A DNA stretch of 11,204 nucleotides from the NCBI GenBank assembly GCA_029260195.1, contig JAJDDS010000374.1:1-11204 (forward strand), given 5' to 3'. Shown piece after piece: positions 1 to 7,065 of this stretch (position 1 is the first letter of the stretch; each line of letters begins with the position of its first letter). Position numbers and translations under genes: made by a program. This DNA comes from Phycisphaerae bacterium. Lineage in GTDB: Bacteria > Planctomycetota > Phycisphaerae > UBA1845. Below the pieces are notes generated by a model that saw nothing but the letters and a program-made list of their open reading frames with translations, did not search any database and was not told the origin of the DNA.

Positions 1-2
1 GC

Positions 3-1223
3 GTGGTGACGCCGCTCGAGGACACGCCAGCCTATCGCGCGGGGGTCCTTCCCGACGACGAGATCACACACGTAAACGGCGAGTCCATCGAGGGAATCAC
101 GCTGAACAAAGTGGTTCAGACCATCACCGGTCCGATGAACACCAACGTGACGCTGACCATCTATCGTCCGTCGAACAAGAAGACGTTCGACGTCCCGCTG
201 GTGCGGGCTCGTGTCGAGCTCATCTCGGTGAAGGGGTTTGAACGCGACAAGGATGATCCCGAGCGATGGGATTTCATGATCGACCCCGACATGGGGATCG
301 GATACGCTCGCGTCAACTCGTTCCAGGAAAACACGGTCGAACAACTCCGGTCCGCCATCGAGGACGTCGAGCGGAACGGCGGCAAGGGGCTCATCCTCGA
401 TCTCCGCTTTAACCCCGGCGGCCTGATGAAAGCCGCGATCGAAATGTGCCAGTTGTTCCTCAAACGCGACGATTTGGTGGTCAGCACGCGAGGGTTAAAC
501 GACCCACAGTGGCGGAATCCGAGGCCGCTGCGCGATGGTCCGTACACGTCGCTGCCGCTTGTGGTGCTGGTGAACGAGTACAGCGCCAGCGCGTCGGAAA
601 TCGTCTCGGGCGCGTTGCAGGATCATGAGCGAGCGATCATCGTTGGCGACCGCACGTTCGGAAAATTCAGCGTTCAGAAACTAATGCAACTTAGCGGGAG
701 CACGACGCACCTGAAGCTGACGACGGCGCGCTATTATCTGCCGAGCGGGCGTTGGTTGCACCACGAGGAAGGCGCGACCGAATGGGGCGTCGGGCCGGAT
801 ACCGCCTACGAGACCGTGCCGAAGGAACTAATTACGATCCAGCAGATGTGGCGCGAGCAGAGCATCCTCGGACGGGCTGGTGAGGCAGCCGACGACAAGG
901 TCGAGCGTGACAAAGACGAGGACGGCGACAAGGCCGACGTCGCCGCGGGCGATGACAAAGCCAACGACACCAAGGTCGCTGACGCGGACGGCAAGATCGC
1001 GGACGAGCAGGACGCCGACGAAGCCGGCGACGGTGACGACGAAGAGGATGAAGACGAGGATCGGCTGGCGCTAGAGAAGGACGAGACCGAACTGCCCGAT
1101 GTCGATCTGCAACTGGAGTCCGCGATTCTGCTGATGCGATTGCACCTGATCGGCGAAAAGGAGCTGCGTGTCGCAGCGCGTAGTGCCGCGCCGGCGGGCC
1201 CCGGAGGCGTCCGAAACCGCTAG
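3..1223 (+). CDS. S41 family carboxy-terminal processing protease (PDZ + peptidase S41), 5' partial
   Basis: This is a serine protease of the C-terminal processing (CTP/Tsp) type, normally exported and acting on periplasmic or envelope proteins. The N-terminus lies before the window; the frame is open from base 3, and the first codon is an internal GTG. Visible residues 1-66 form a PDZ domain (AGVLPDDEITHVNGE). Residues about 95-270 form the S41 core, with DLRFNPGG at 133-140 and YSASASEI at 193-200. The likely nucleophile is Ser196 and the general base Lys221 (TFGK), 25 residues apart as in known CTPs. Residues about 295-360 are an extreme Asp/Glu/Lys/Ala-rich tail, followed by a short, probably helical end (LQLESAILLMRLHLI). 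The stop TAG at 1221-1223 is also the start of an IS630-type end, so the last residues may have been altered by the insertion. It is convergent with everything downstream. Family assignment is secure; the substrate is unknown. Confidence 0.93.
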   Translation: MVTPLEDTPAYRAGVLPDDEITHVNGESIEGITLNKVVQTITGPMNTNVTLTIYRPSNKKTFDVPLVRARVELISVKGFERDKDDPERWDFMIDPDMGIGYARVNSFQENTVEQLRSAIEDVERNGGKGLILDLRFNPGGLMKAAIEMCQLFLKRDDLVVSTRGLNDPQWRNPRPLRDGPYTSLPLVVLVNEYSASASEIVSGALQDHERAIIVGDRTFGKFSVQKLMQLSGSTTHLKLTTARYYLPSGRWLHHEEGATEWGVGPDTAYETVPKELITIQQMWREQSILGRAGEAADDKVERDKDEDGDKADVAAGDDKANDTKVADADGKIADEQDADEAGDGDDEEDEDEDRLALEKDETELPDVDLQLESAILLMRLHLIGEKELRVAARSAAPAGPGGVRNR

Positions 1224-1242
1224 TGTAGTGTTTCACGCTGAT
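1219..1242. repeat. IS630-type terminal sequence, copy A
   Basis: The stretch begins GCTAGTGTAGTGTTTCACGC and matches copy B at 1527-1550 in the same orientation, with differences at only a few positions. The transposase stop (TGA on the minus strand, 1233-1235) lies 12 bases inside it, as expected for the transposase-distal end of an IS630-type element. The CTAG/TA at its edge fits the TA target preference of the family. Its first triplet supplies the stop codon of the S41 protease gene. That it is an IS terminus is an inference from position and repetition. Confidence 0.6.
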
Positions 1243-1490
1243 GTCATTTTATCCAGGACGTTACGAGCGCGGCGGACTTTTTCGCGGATCGTCTCGGCTT
1301 TGGCGGTCCATTTGAACGTGTTCCGATGCAGATGATGGTCGTCGATGAGCGATCGAATCGCATCGATCAGCGCGTTCACGTTGGGAAACGTGCCGCGACG
1401 AATGCGCTTCTCCGTGATTTCGCGGAACCAACGCTCGACCGGGTTCCACCACGAACTCGACGTCGGGGTGAAGTGCATAGGAAACCGCCC
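1233..1490 (-). pseudogene. IS630-family transposase, C-terminal fragment
   Basis: The minus-strand reading frame encodes the end of an IS630/Tc1-type DDE transposase. It runs from RFPMHFTPTSSSWWNPVERW through RRGTF and FKWTA to the stop at 1233-1235. Only the third catalytic acid, the Glu of NPVERW, is present; the two Asp residues and the N-terminal helix-turn-helix domain are missing, so about two thirds of a normal transposase is lost and it cannot be active. Upstream, the frame runs without interruption into a 13-codon piece of a lysS gene (1491-1529), so a GTG at 1515-1517 could formally start a hybrid 94-residue peptide. I regard that as a relic and not a gene. The family call rests on the very characteristic HFTPTSSSW-NPVERW block. 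Confidence 0.85.
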
Positions 1491-1529
1491 AGGCCGCTGC
1501 AACGGAAACAGGATCACGTCGCGGATGCT
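1491..1529 (-). pseudogene. lysS 3'-end fragment (13 codons) fused in frame to the transposase relic
   Basis: On the minus strand this encodes SIRDVILFPLQRP, exactly the residues that precede the last Lys of the intact lysyl-tRNA synthetase at 2573-2611. By hand alignment 34 of 39 bases match, including an unbroken run of 23 (1507-1529 against 2589-2611). All five differences are synonymous (CCC/CCT, CGA/CGG, CAA/CAG, CTG/TTG, TTC/TTT). The fragment is cut on one side by the IS-end copy B (TA at 1529-1530) and on the other by transposase sequence. The synonymous-only pattern suggests that it came from a related but separate lysS gene still under protein-level selection, and not from a recent copy of the resident gene. 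Confidence 0.75.
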
Positions 1530-1550
1530 AGTGTGGTGTCTCCCGCAGAT
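1527..1550. repeat. IS630-type terminal sequence, copy B (direct repeat of copy A)
   Basis: GCTAGTGTGGTGTCTCCCGC matches copy A (1219-1242) in direct orientation, with substitutions at about five positions. It begins with the same CTAG. It marks the exact end of the lysS-like fragment, as an insertion at a TA dinucleotide would. No transposase start follows it; the SIR2-like gene ends 67 bases further on. I found no inverted partner near either flank, so this is a single end of a decayed or deleted element, or of a MITE-like derivative. Confidence 0.5.
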
Positions 1551-1616
1551 TGCGTTTTTTCAGAGCCGCGCCCGTAGGGAAGCGGTGTCGTTCGGTGTCC
1601 AAGAACCGCTCTCGCT
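1551..1616. other. Short non-coding remnant between IS end B and the SIR2-like gene
   Basis: This 66-base stretch starts with a GCG-T6 tract and continues through GC-rich sequence to the SIR2 stop codon. It could be the inner part of the terminal region of the lost element. I looked for an intrinsic terminator for the SIR2-like gene on the minus strand and found no convincing GC stem followed by a T-run. Confidence 0.3.
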
Positions 1617-2489
1617 TCAGGCTCCCTCCTCGGTCGCCTTCAGGGTCGCGGCTTCGAAGTAATCGGTGCAATAATCGACGTGATCCCGACAGATGAATCG
1701 TTCCCATCGCCGGCAGACCGCGTCTTCTGATTGAATATCGATGATCTCCACTTGCTCCATGTCGCGCGTGTCCGGATCTCCCCACGCTTTGCTCATCAAA
1801 TCAACTGCCTTGACATCGGTCTCAGGCGCACCGTAACCGAAGATTGTGACCCGCTTTGAGCCCTTAAGCCACGCATCGAGCTGTGCCCACTCCAGGCGGA
1901 TGAATGGGTCCTGGGAGTCTTTTTGCGCAATAGGGTAAAGAAGGCGAGTTGGAGCATAATAGTGATGTGTCGTCATTGAAATCGCGTCGGGAGGTCCCGT
2001 TCTCCCCGTAGCCTCCGAAAATTCGATCGCAACATTTCCGTGAAGGAAGGCAATCCTCGGCATTTCGGCGACGTGACGATTCCGGACGACCGCCTCGACC
2101 AGGAAGGGATCCCAGTTGAAGGTGGCAATAAGGTCCTTGGGGCGCAACGACAGTGCGAGGTAGTCGTAGATCGTTGGCGTCGGCGGCAAGTGAAGACCCT
2201 GGAAGTACTCCCTGACTTGTCGCTCAATTCTCTCGATTACCGGTACGTGGGAGTTTCGCGAATAGAGGGAGCTGAAGACCGCCTCGAAGTTATTGTCCAC
2301 CCGTACCAGCTCCGCCACCTCATCGATGCCGTCGAGCCCCACGACCTGAACCAAGTTGTCCATCGATGGCAGCGTTTTACCTGACGGCTCAGGATTATGG
2401 AGCGTTGACGCTATGCTGGCTCCTGCCCCAAGGATCACAACATGGCTCGGGCCATCATATACTGTTGTGATCCCCTCTTCCTTGTTCAT
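1617..2489 (-). CDS. Stand-alone SIR2-like domain protein (putative NAD-consuming enzyme)
   Basis: A 290-residue protein of the SIR2-like superfamily. Visible signatures are the Rossmann NAD loop VVILGAGAS at 17-25, the IATFNWDPFL motif at 121-130 with catalytic-type Asn125, the FLHG motif at 148-151 with catalytic-type His150, and the late Rossmann strand ITIFGYGAPETD ending at Asp225. Sirtuin zinc-binding Cys pairs are not evident, which favours a SIR2-like NAD hydrolase over a protein deacylase. Related domains are the NAD-depleting effectors of several anti-phage systems (ThsA, DSR proteins, SIR2-HerA, short-Argonaute-linked SIR2), usually fused to or beside a sensor; none is visible here. 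The ATG at 2487-2489 puts the glycine loop at the usual distance from the N-terminus; the ribosome site is weak. lysS ends 77 bases upstream on the same strand. Part of the gene is G+C-poor (25 of 60 bases at 1921-1980, although 35 of 60 at 2101-2160), against 43 of 60 in lysS at 2641-2700. Acquisition with the adjacent IS relics is an inference. Confidence 0.82.
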   Translation of the reverse strand: MNKEEGITTVYDGPSHVVILGAGASIASTLHNPEPSGKTLPSMDNLVQVVGLDGIDEVAELVRVDNNFEAVFSSLYSRNSHVPVIERIERQVREYFQGLHLPPTPTIYDYLALSLRPKDLIATFNWDPFLVEAVVRNRHVAEMPRIAFLHGNVAIEFSEATGRTGPPDAISMTTHHYYAPTRLLYPIAQKDSQDPFIRLEWAQLDAWLKGSKRVTIFGYGAPETDVKAVDLMSKAWGDPDTRDMEQVEIIDIQSEDAVCRRWERFICRDHVDYCTDYFEAATLKATEEGA

Positions 2490-2566
2490 GTTTGTCGCGT
2501 CCTCAGACCATGCGGATAGTGATTTTGGTTGCGCGCGGATTTCGTCGGGTAGGACGCGCGTTCGCG

Positions 2567-4024
2567 CTACTTGGGTCGTTGCAGCGGGAACAGGATCACG
2601 TCGCGGATGCTCTTGCTATCGGTTAGGAGCATGACCAATCGGTCGAGGCCGACGCCGAGGCCGCCGGCGGGCGGCATCCCGTATTCCAGCGACAGAATGA
2701 AATCCTCGTCCATGATGGCCATCGTCTCGCCCTGGCCGGACAGTTGCTGTTTGAAATTCTCCTCCTGCACTCGCGGGTCGTTCAGCTCGGTGTAGGCGTT
2801 GCCCAGTTCCATCCCGTTGACGAACGCCTCGAACCGCAGCGCGACGCTCGGATCCTCCGGATGACGCCGCGTCAGTGGGCAGACAGCCGCAGGGTAGTCG
2901 TAGACGAACGTCGGCTGAATCAGATGATGCTCGACGGTTCGCTCGAACACCTCGTTGATCACCACCGCGTCAGCCATCCCACCATGCTCGATACCGAGTT
3001 CGTCGGCCTTCTTACGCACGGCGTCGACGTCCGTCATGCGCACGCTCGCGAACTCCTCCAGCAGATCGCCATACTTCCGCCGCGACCAGGGGACGGTGTA
3101 GTCCAACTCCACCTCGCCGTACGGACGCTTGAACTTCCCGTCCAGCCGCTCGATTGCCAGCGCCGTCATCCCCTCGACGCGCTCCATCATCACGTTGTAG
3201 TCGGCGTAGGCTTCGTACAGCTCGACCATCGTGAACTCGGGATTGTGCTTGGTGCTCAACCCCTCATTTCGGAAGTTCCGACTCACTTCGAACACCCGCT
3301 CCATCCCGCCGACGAGCAGCCGTTTCAAATACAACTCCGGGCTGATGCGCAGGAACAGGTCCATGTCCAGCGTGTTGTGGTGCGTCGTGAACGGCCGGGC
3401 GGCTGCTCCGCCGTAGATCGGTTGCAGCGCCGGCGTCTCGACCTCGATGTATCCGCAGCTGATCAGGTAGTCCCGAACGGCTTGGATGATCGCGCTGCGC
3501 CGTTGAAAGACGGCGCGCACTTCGGGATTCGAGAACAGATCGACGTACCGATGCCGATACCGCAGTTCCACGTCGCTCAACCCGTGCCATTTCTCGGGCG
3601 GCGGGTGCAGCGCCTTGCACAGCATCTTGAAGTCGTCAGCCCACAGGGTCAGCTCGCCCGTCTTGGTCAGGCCCAGGCACCCGTCGCCGCCTACGAAATC
3701 GCCCAGATCGAGCAGCTTGATGGCCGGCCAGTGGTCTTTCAGCAGCTTCTTGGACAGGCCGAATTGCAGATCGCCGGCTGCGTCGCGAATGGTCAGGAAC
3801 ACAAGGTTTCCCATGACCCGCTGCAGTACGATCCGCCCAGCCACCCTGGCGCGCTCGCCCTCAGCCATGTCACCGGCGGCCAGATTCAACCCGTCCGCAC
3901 GCTCGCGGACGCTGTCGGTCGACATCACGTCGGGATAGCGCCCGCCGTAGGGGTCGACGCCGAGAGCGCGTAGCTTCTCGGCTTTACTCACCCGCTCCTG
4001 TTTCAGCTCTTCTTCGGTACTCAT
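2567..4024 (-). CDS. lysS: Lysyl-tRNA synthetase, class II
   Basis: Charges tRNA-Lys with lysine using ATP, in the cytoplasm. At 485 residues it is a normal length for the bacterial class II enzyme. An N-terminal anticodon-binding OB fold covers about residues 58-135 (VAGRIVLQRVMGNLVFLTIRD). The catalytic domain follows, with motif 1 around GYIEVETPAL (191-200), motif 2 FRNEGLSTKHNPEFTMVE (251-268) and motif 3 GLGVGLDRLVMLL (455-467). The Lys-specific pocket sequence NGMELGNAYTELNDP (403-417) is intact, and the C-terminus is SIRDVILFPLQRPK. The ATG at 4022-4024 is supported by a GAGG on the minus strand (4030-4033) five bases ahead. VanZ-LamG ends 56 bases upstream in the same direction, so co-transcription is possible. 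Its 3' end has a second, truncated, synonymously diverged counterpart at 1491-1529. Confidence 0.98.
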   Translation of the reverse strand: MSTEEELKQERVSKAEKLRALGVDPYGGRYPDVMSTDSVRERADGLNLAAGDMAEGERARVAGRIVLQRVMGNLVFLTIRDAAGDLQFGLSKKLLKDHWPAIKLLDLGDFVGGDGCLGLTKTGELTLWADDFKMLCKALHPPPEKWHGLSDVELRYRHRYVDLFSNPEVRAVFQRRSAIIQAVRDYLISCGYIEVETPALQPIYGGAAARPFTTHHNTLDMDLFLRISPELYLKRLLVGGMERVFEVSRNFRNEGLSTKHNPEFTMVELYEAYADYNVMMERVEGMTALAIERLDGKFKRPYGEVELDYTVPWSRRKYGDLLEEFASVRMTDVDAVRKKADELGIEHGGMADAVVINEVFERTVEHHLIQPTFVYDYPAAVCPLTRRHPEDPSVALRFEAFVNGMELGNAYTELNDPRVQEENFKQQLSGQGETMAIMDEDFILSLEYGMPPAGGLGVGLDRLVMLLTDSKSIRDVILFPLQRPK

Positions 4025-4080
4025 CCGCGCCTCGAATTGGAATCACCGGCCGCGTGACTGCGCCGGGGTCGGGGATCGTA

Positions 4081-5655
4081 TCACCCGGAGCGCCCCACGG
4101 CAATCGACTCGCGATTCGGACGCCGATCAATTTCCGCATCGAAACACCACCCACACGCGACCGGTCCGAACAAGCCGAGCGCAAGAAACATCCAACCCGC
4201 CGTCGCCATGTTCGGCGCGTAACCGCTCAACGCGTACTGCGCCGCCAACCCGGCCGTGATGAGGATTGTCACCACTCCGGCGGTACGCAGCCACCGCCGC
4301 GTCACGCCGCCCGGACCGAACACGACCAGACCCGACACCGTCAGCGGAATCGCGCACATCAACGCGGACACCAACCCGAACACTCCTGCGCTCCCAGCGC
4401 TCGATGTCGACGCCCCCAGGCGCATGGGCACGGGGAGGCTTCGATAATCCAGCGACCGCTCCCACGCCACGCCGTCGACGAACACCCGCGCCCCGCCGCG
4501 ATCGTACGTCGCCACCAGGTGTGTTAGTCCGTCGTCCAGCACACCATCGCCCGTCCGAAACCGCGGCACCGCACCATTGCGACGCGACATCCCGTTACGC
4601 ACGCGGAACTCGAACGCCGATCCCGACTGCCCCACTGTGAAATTGCGGACCCGTGGGTCTGCCGACAAACTAACGATCCGCGCCGGGCCGTCTTGCGTCA
4701 GATTCCCCGGACGACACCACAACTCCAGACTGAACGCATCCGCCTCGACAATCGCGTCAACCACATCCCTCGGCGGCGTCTCCGTCGCGACGATCGTCGA
4801 CGCTCCGATCCACAACCCCTCGCCGTCGAACGCCGAGCCCAATCCGCAGGCGTTCGCCACGATCAGCCGCGGTGCATCCGCCGACCCGATGCTCTCGACC
4901 ACACCGCCGGTTCGCCGCGCAAAATCGTACGCCGCTAGGCACCCCATTCCCCGCCGCGCATCCATCCGATGCGGCGATCCGACTGTCGCCTCGCAGGATG
5001 CCACGTCGTCCGTCCCCAACGCGCGATCGTAAATCGCTAGCCACCGCATCTCCCCCACCCAGGGACGATCCCCGGTACCCTCGTTCCCCACCAGCAGCCG
5101 AAACGACCGATCCCACCCGTCCAACGACAGCAGACCCGCCGACGGTATCACCATCAATCCCATCAACAGCACAGCCGCCACTGCGAACGCCGCGCGATGC
5201 AACTGCGTTTCGCGCGTCGCGTACCACGAGCGCCACCGCTCCACTCGCCCGCGCATCGCCCAAATCATCCCCGAACCGACCCCCGCGCCCACCAGATTCG
5301 CCACCAAGTCCGCCGCGTGCGCATGGCGCTTCGGCAGATACAGTTGACAGGCTTCGATCACGGCGCACAACACCACCACCACAGCCAACCCCCACCAACG
5401 CGCCGCCTGTCGCCGCGCGATCGCCAGTGTTGCCCCGATCGGCACGAACACCAGCGCATGCAACACCAGTTCCGCAATCGACCCGGCCGCCTCCGTCGAA
5501 AACTCGAGACAGCGATCGACGCGACGTGAGAACCCCGGCTCCTCCCCTACCAGCTCATACGGCGCCAGACTGTAGGCGCCGATCACCACGAACAGCCACA
5601 CCACACCACACCGCACGGGTGACATAGCGGCGCATACCCTGTCAGAAGTGTCCAT
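4081..5655 (-). CDS. VanZ-like membrane protein fused to a LamG/concanavalin-like domain
   Basis: Residue numbers count from the in-frame GTG at 5661. Residues about 16-140 hold four membrane segments of a VanZ-like domain, with the typical spaced set Glu103, Gln106, Arg112, Asp118 and Asn122. A fifth segment (157-176) follows. The large soluble part at about 180-425 is a LamG-type beta jelly roll: AFSLELWCRPGNLTQDGPAR at 309-328, RIVSLSADPRVRNFTVGQ at 328-345 and ARVFVDGV at 391-398. Three more hydrophobic segments lie at about 425-450, 460-478 and 486-507. The LamG closing motif (WVGEMRWLAIYDRAL, 201-215) occurs before the core. Such VanZ-LamG fusions are known, but their function is not; VanZ itself is linked to glycopeptide resistance, and a role in envelope polysaccharide biology is only a guess. 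The start is uncertain: ATG at 5653-5655 is chosen, with GTG at 5659-5661 or ATG at 5623-5625 possible; none has a strong ribosome site. Confidence 0.85.
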   Translation of the reverse strand: MDTSDRVCAAMSPVRCGVVWLFVVIGAYSLAPYELVGEEPGFSRRVDRCLEFSTEAAGSIAELVLHALVFVPIGATLAIARRQAARWWGLAVVVVLCAVIEACQLYLPKRHAHAADLVANLVGAGVGSGMIWAMRGRVERWRSWYATRETQLHRAAFAVAAVLLMGLMVIPSAGLLSLDGWDRSFRLLVGNEGTGDRPWVGEMRWLAIYDRALGTDDVASCEATVGSPHRMDARRGMGCLAAYDFARRTGGVVESIGSADAPRLIVANACGLGSAFDGEGLWIGASTIVATETPPRDVVDAIVEADAFSLELWCRPGNLTQDGPARIVSLSADPRVRNFTVGQSGSAFEFRVRNGMSRRNGAVPRFRTGDGVLDDGLTHLVATYDRGGARVFVDGVAWERSLDYRSLPVPMRLGASTSSAGSAGVFGLVSALMCAIPLTVSGLVVFGPGGVTRRWLRTAGVVTILITAGLAAQYALSGYAPNMATAGWMFLALGLFGPVACGWCFDAEIDRRPNRESIAVGRSG

Positions 5656-5768
5656 GATCACAACGAGCTCAGCCGGATGGTTCGTCTCGCGCGCATCGCG
5701 CCGCGCGCAGGATCAGCTGCCGCCTATCTTGCCACGCTTTCGCCGCTCCGGCGATAGAACCACGGAGT

Positions 5769-7061
5769 CTAGCGAACCACCGCCGGCTCGATCCAGTCGA
5801 ACCGATCCTGAATCCCCCCCAACCGACCAAAATCGACGGTCAGCTCGATTCGGTCCGCACGGCGCACATCGATACGCACCGGCCCCAGCAGCGACCCCCG
5901 CCGCACCGACTCCCGTTCGTGTCGCACTTCCCCGTCGACCCGGATGTTCACCGTCACATCCGCCAAGGGACCGCTGTCGTCGTCCATCCCGTACGACGTT
6001 ACGAACTCGCGATACACACCCCGCAGATCATAGGTCAGACGCGACCGGCTATGCACACCGATCCCCCGATCAAACACTCTCCCAGCACTCGACAGCGGGC
6101 CACCCAACACGTTCCGATCAACGCGCATTGGCCAATGGACGTTCATCATCGGCGACTGCTCGCGCCTTATCGGCGACAGCTCCGTCAGCCACCGCCACCG
6201 CCCGCCCAGCATATCAATCCGCAGAATGCGATCGGCGGCGATCTCGAGCTCGACGCCGTCGAGAATCGTCGCCTTGACTTTCCGATCGCGCCAGTCCAGC
6301 GAACTGGCTGTCATTCGGGTGCCGTCGAGAAGCTCGACGCGGGCGCGAAGGTCATCGCCGCCATCGAACGGCACGTGCACGATCGATGCAGCCAACACAC
6401 GGTCGTGGGCAAATCGGGATGCCGCGCCCTCGGCGGATTCCATCCGAAACCCCTCCCAGTCAACCGCCATCACGACGCCACGCACCCGGTCACCATTCGT
6501 GAGCAGCAATCGGTCGGCACCGTTCGATTCAGCGGCGACGAACGCACCGAACTCTTGATCCCACCTGCCGTCGCCGATCTGCGGATTCCGCCAGATCGCG
6601 ACGCGCTCCAACGGCACGCGCACCTTACCCAGCGACACGACGTCCATCGTCACACGCTCATCCGCGAACACCCCGGGAACGCCCACGATCCGGTCCGCCC
6701 CCGACGCCCCCCCTAACGTCGCGACGAACGCGCCGGACGACGGACCCGCCGCCTTCGACGTCGTCGTGATCCGCACGACATCCACCGCGTCAATCCGTCT
6801 CACGCCCACAACACCGGCGATCTCCAGATTCAGTCCATCGCCCAGCGAAAACGACACCAAACGCCCCGCCAGCGCTTCTTCGTCCACCGTCCGAACAACG
6901 ACATTCATCGGTTGAGCGCCAGCATCGGTTACCCCCGCCCACAGGACCCAGCACGCCATCACACACGCCAGTCGTTTAGCGGCGACGCACACCGGAGCGC
7001 GACACGTCACCATCCTCGCCACGCGCGCGGACCGCTCGATATGGAATCCTGTTTCTATCAT
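5769..7061 (-). CDS. Secreted NPCBM-domain protein
   Basis: A predicted exported 430-residue protein. Residues about 28-50 (LACVMACWVLWAGVTDAGAQP region) form a signal-peptide core ending in an AQ-P type cleavage area. The N-terminal half contains three similar small beta units with turns of the form NGDRVRG or LDGTRM (about residues 55-100, 183-225 and 240-283). Residues about 288-428 form an NPCBM/NEW2 domain, a galactose-binding-like fold that binds carbohydrate; the hallmark is RVFDRGIGVHSRSRLTYDLR at 328-347, with DWIEP near the end. The ATG at 7059-7061 lies four bases after the stop of the prenyltransferase-repeat gene, favouring this start through coupling. A later ATG (residue 17) would give a more conventional signal peptide. 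No glycosidase domain is attached, so a structural or adhesive carbohydrate-binding role is more likely than catalysis. The domain is confident, the role unknown. Confidence 0.85.
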   Translation of the reverse strand: MIETGFHIERSARVARMVTCRAPVCVAAKRLACVMACWVLWAGVTDAGAQPMNVVVRTVDEEALAGRLVSFSLGDGLNLEIAGVVGVRRIDAVDVVRITTTSKAAGPSSGAFVATLGGASGADRIVGVPGVFADERVTMDVVSLGKVRVPLERVAIWRNPQIGDGRWDQEFGAFVAAESNGADRLLLTNGDRVRGVVMAVDWEGFRMESAEGAASRFAHDRVLAASIVHVPFDGGDDLRARVELLDGTRMTASSLDWRDRKVKATILDGVELEIAADRILRIDMLGGRWRWLTELSPIRREQSPMMNVHWPMRVDRNVLGGPLSSAGRVFDRGIGVHSRSRLTYDLRGVYREFVTSYGMDDDSGPLADVTVNIRVDGEVRHERESVRRGSLLGPVRIDVRRADRIELTVDFGRLGGIQDRFDWIEPAVVR

Positions 7062-7065
7062 GATT

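Noticed and set aside
1233..1517. 94-residue frame starting at GTG 1517 as a real small gene
   Set aside because: It is a chance fusion of a lysS 3' fragment and a truncated transposase, lacking two of the three catalytic acids and any ribosome site I can recognise.
2531..2560. GCGCG/CGCGC inverted repeat between lysS and the SIR2-like gene, considered as a lysS terminator
   Set aside because: The loop is about 17 bases and there is no T-run in the direction of lysS transcription. The alternating GC stem can arise by chance.
2744..3973. 409-residue open frame on the plus strand
   Set aside because: It lies entirely antisense to lysS, whose motifs are unmistakable. It is an opposite-strand shadow of GC-rich coding DNA and shows no recognisable domain.
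1617..4024. SIR2-like gene and lysS as a functional pair, for example a tRNA-charging sensor with an NADase
   Set aside because: They share only strand and proximity. lysS is a complete housekeeping gene, and a 77-base gap next to IS debris gives no support for a functional link.
5740..5754. Perfect small hairpin TCGCCG-CTC-CGGCGA between the NPCBM and VanZ-LamG genes
   Set aside because: The stem is only six pairs and no T-run follows on either strand, so it is not a convincing terminator; such stems are common by chance in GC-rich DNA.
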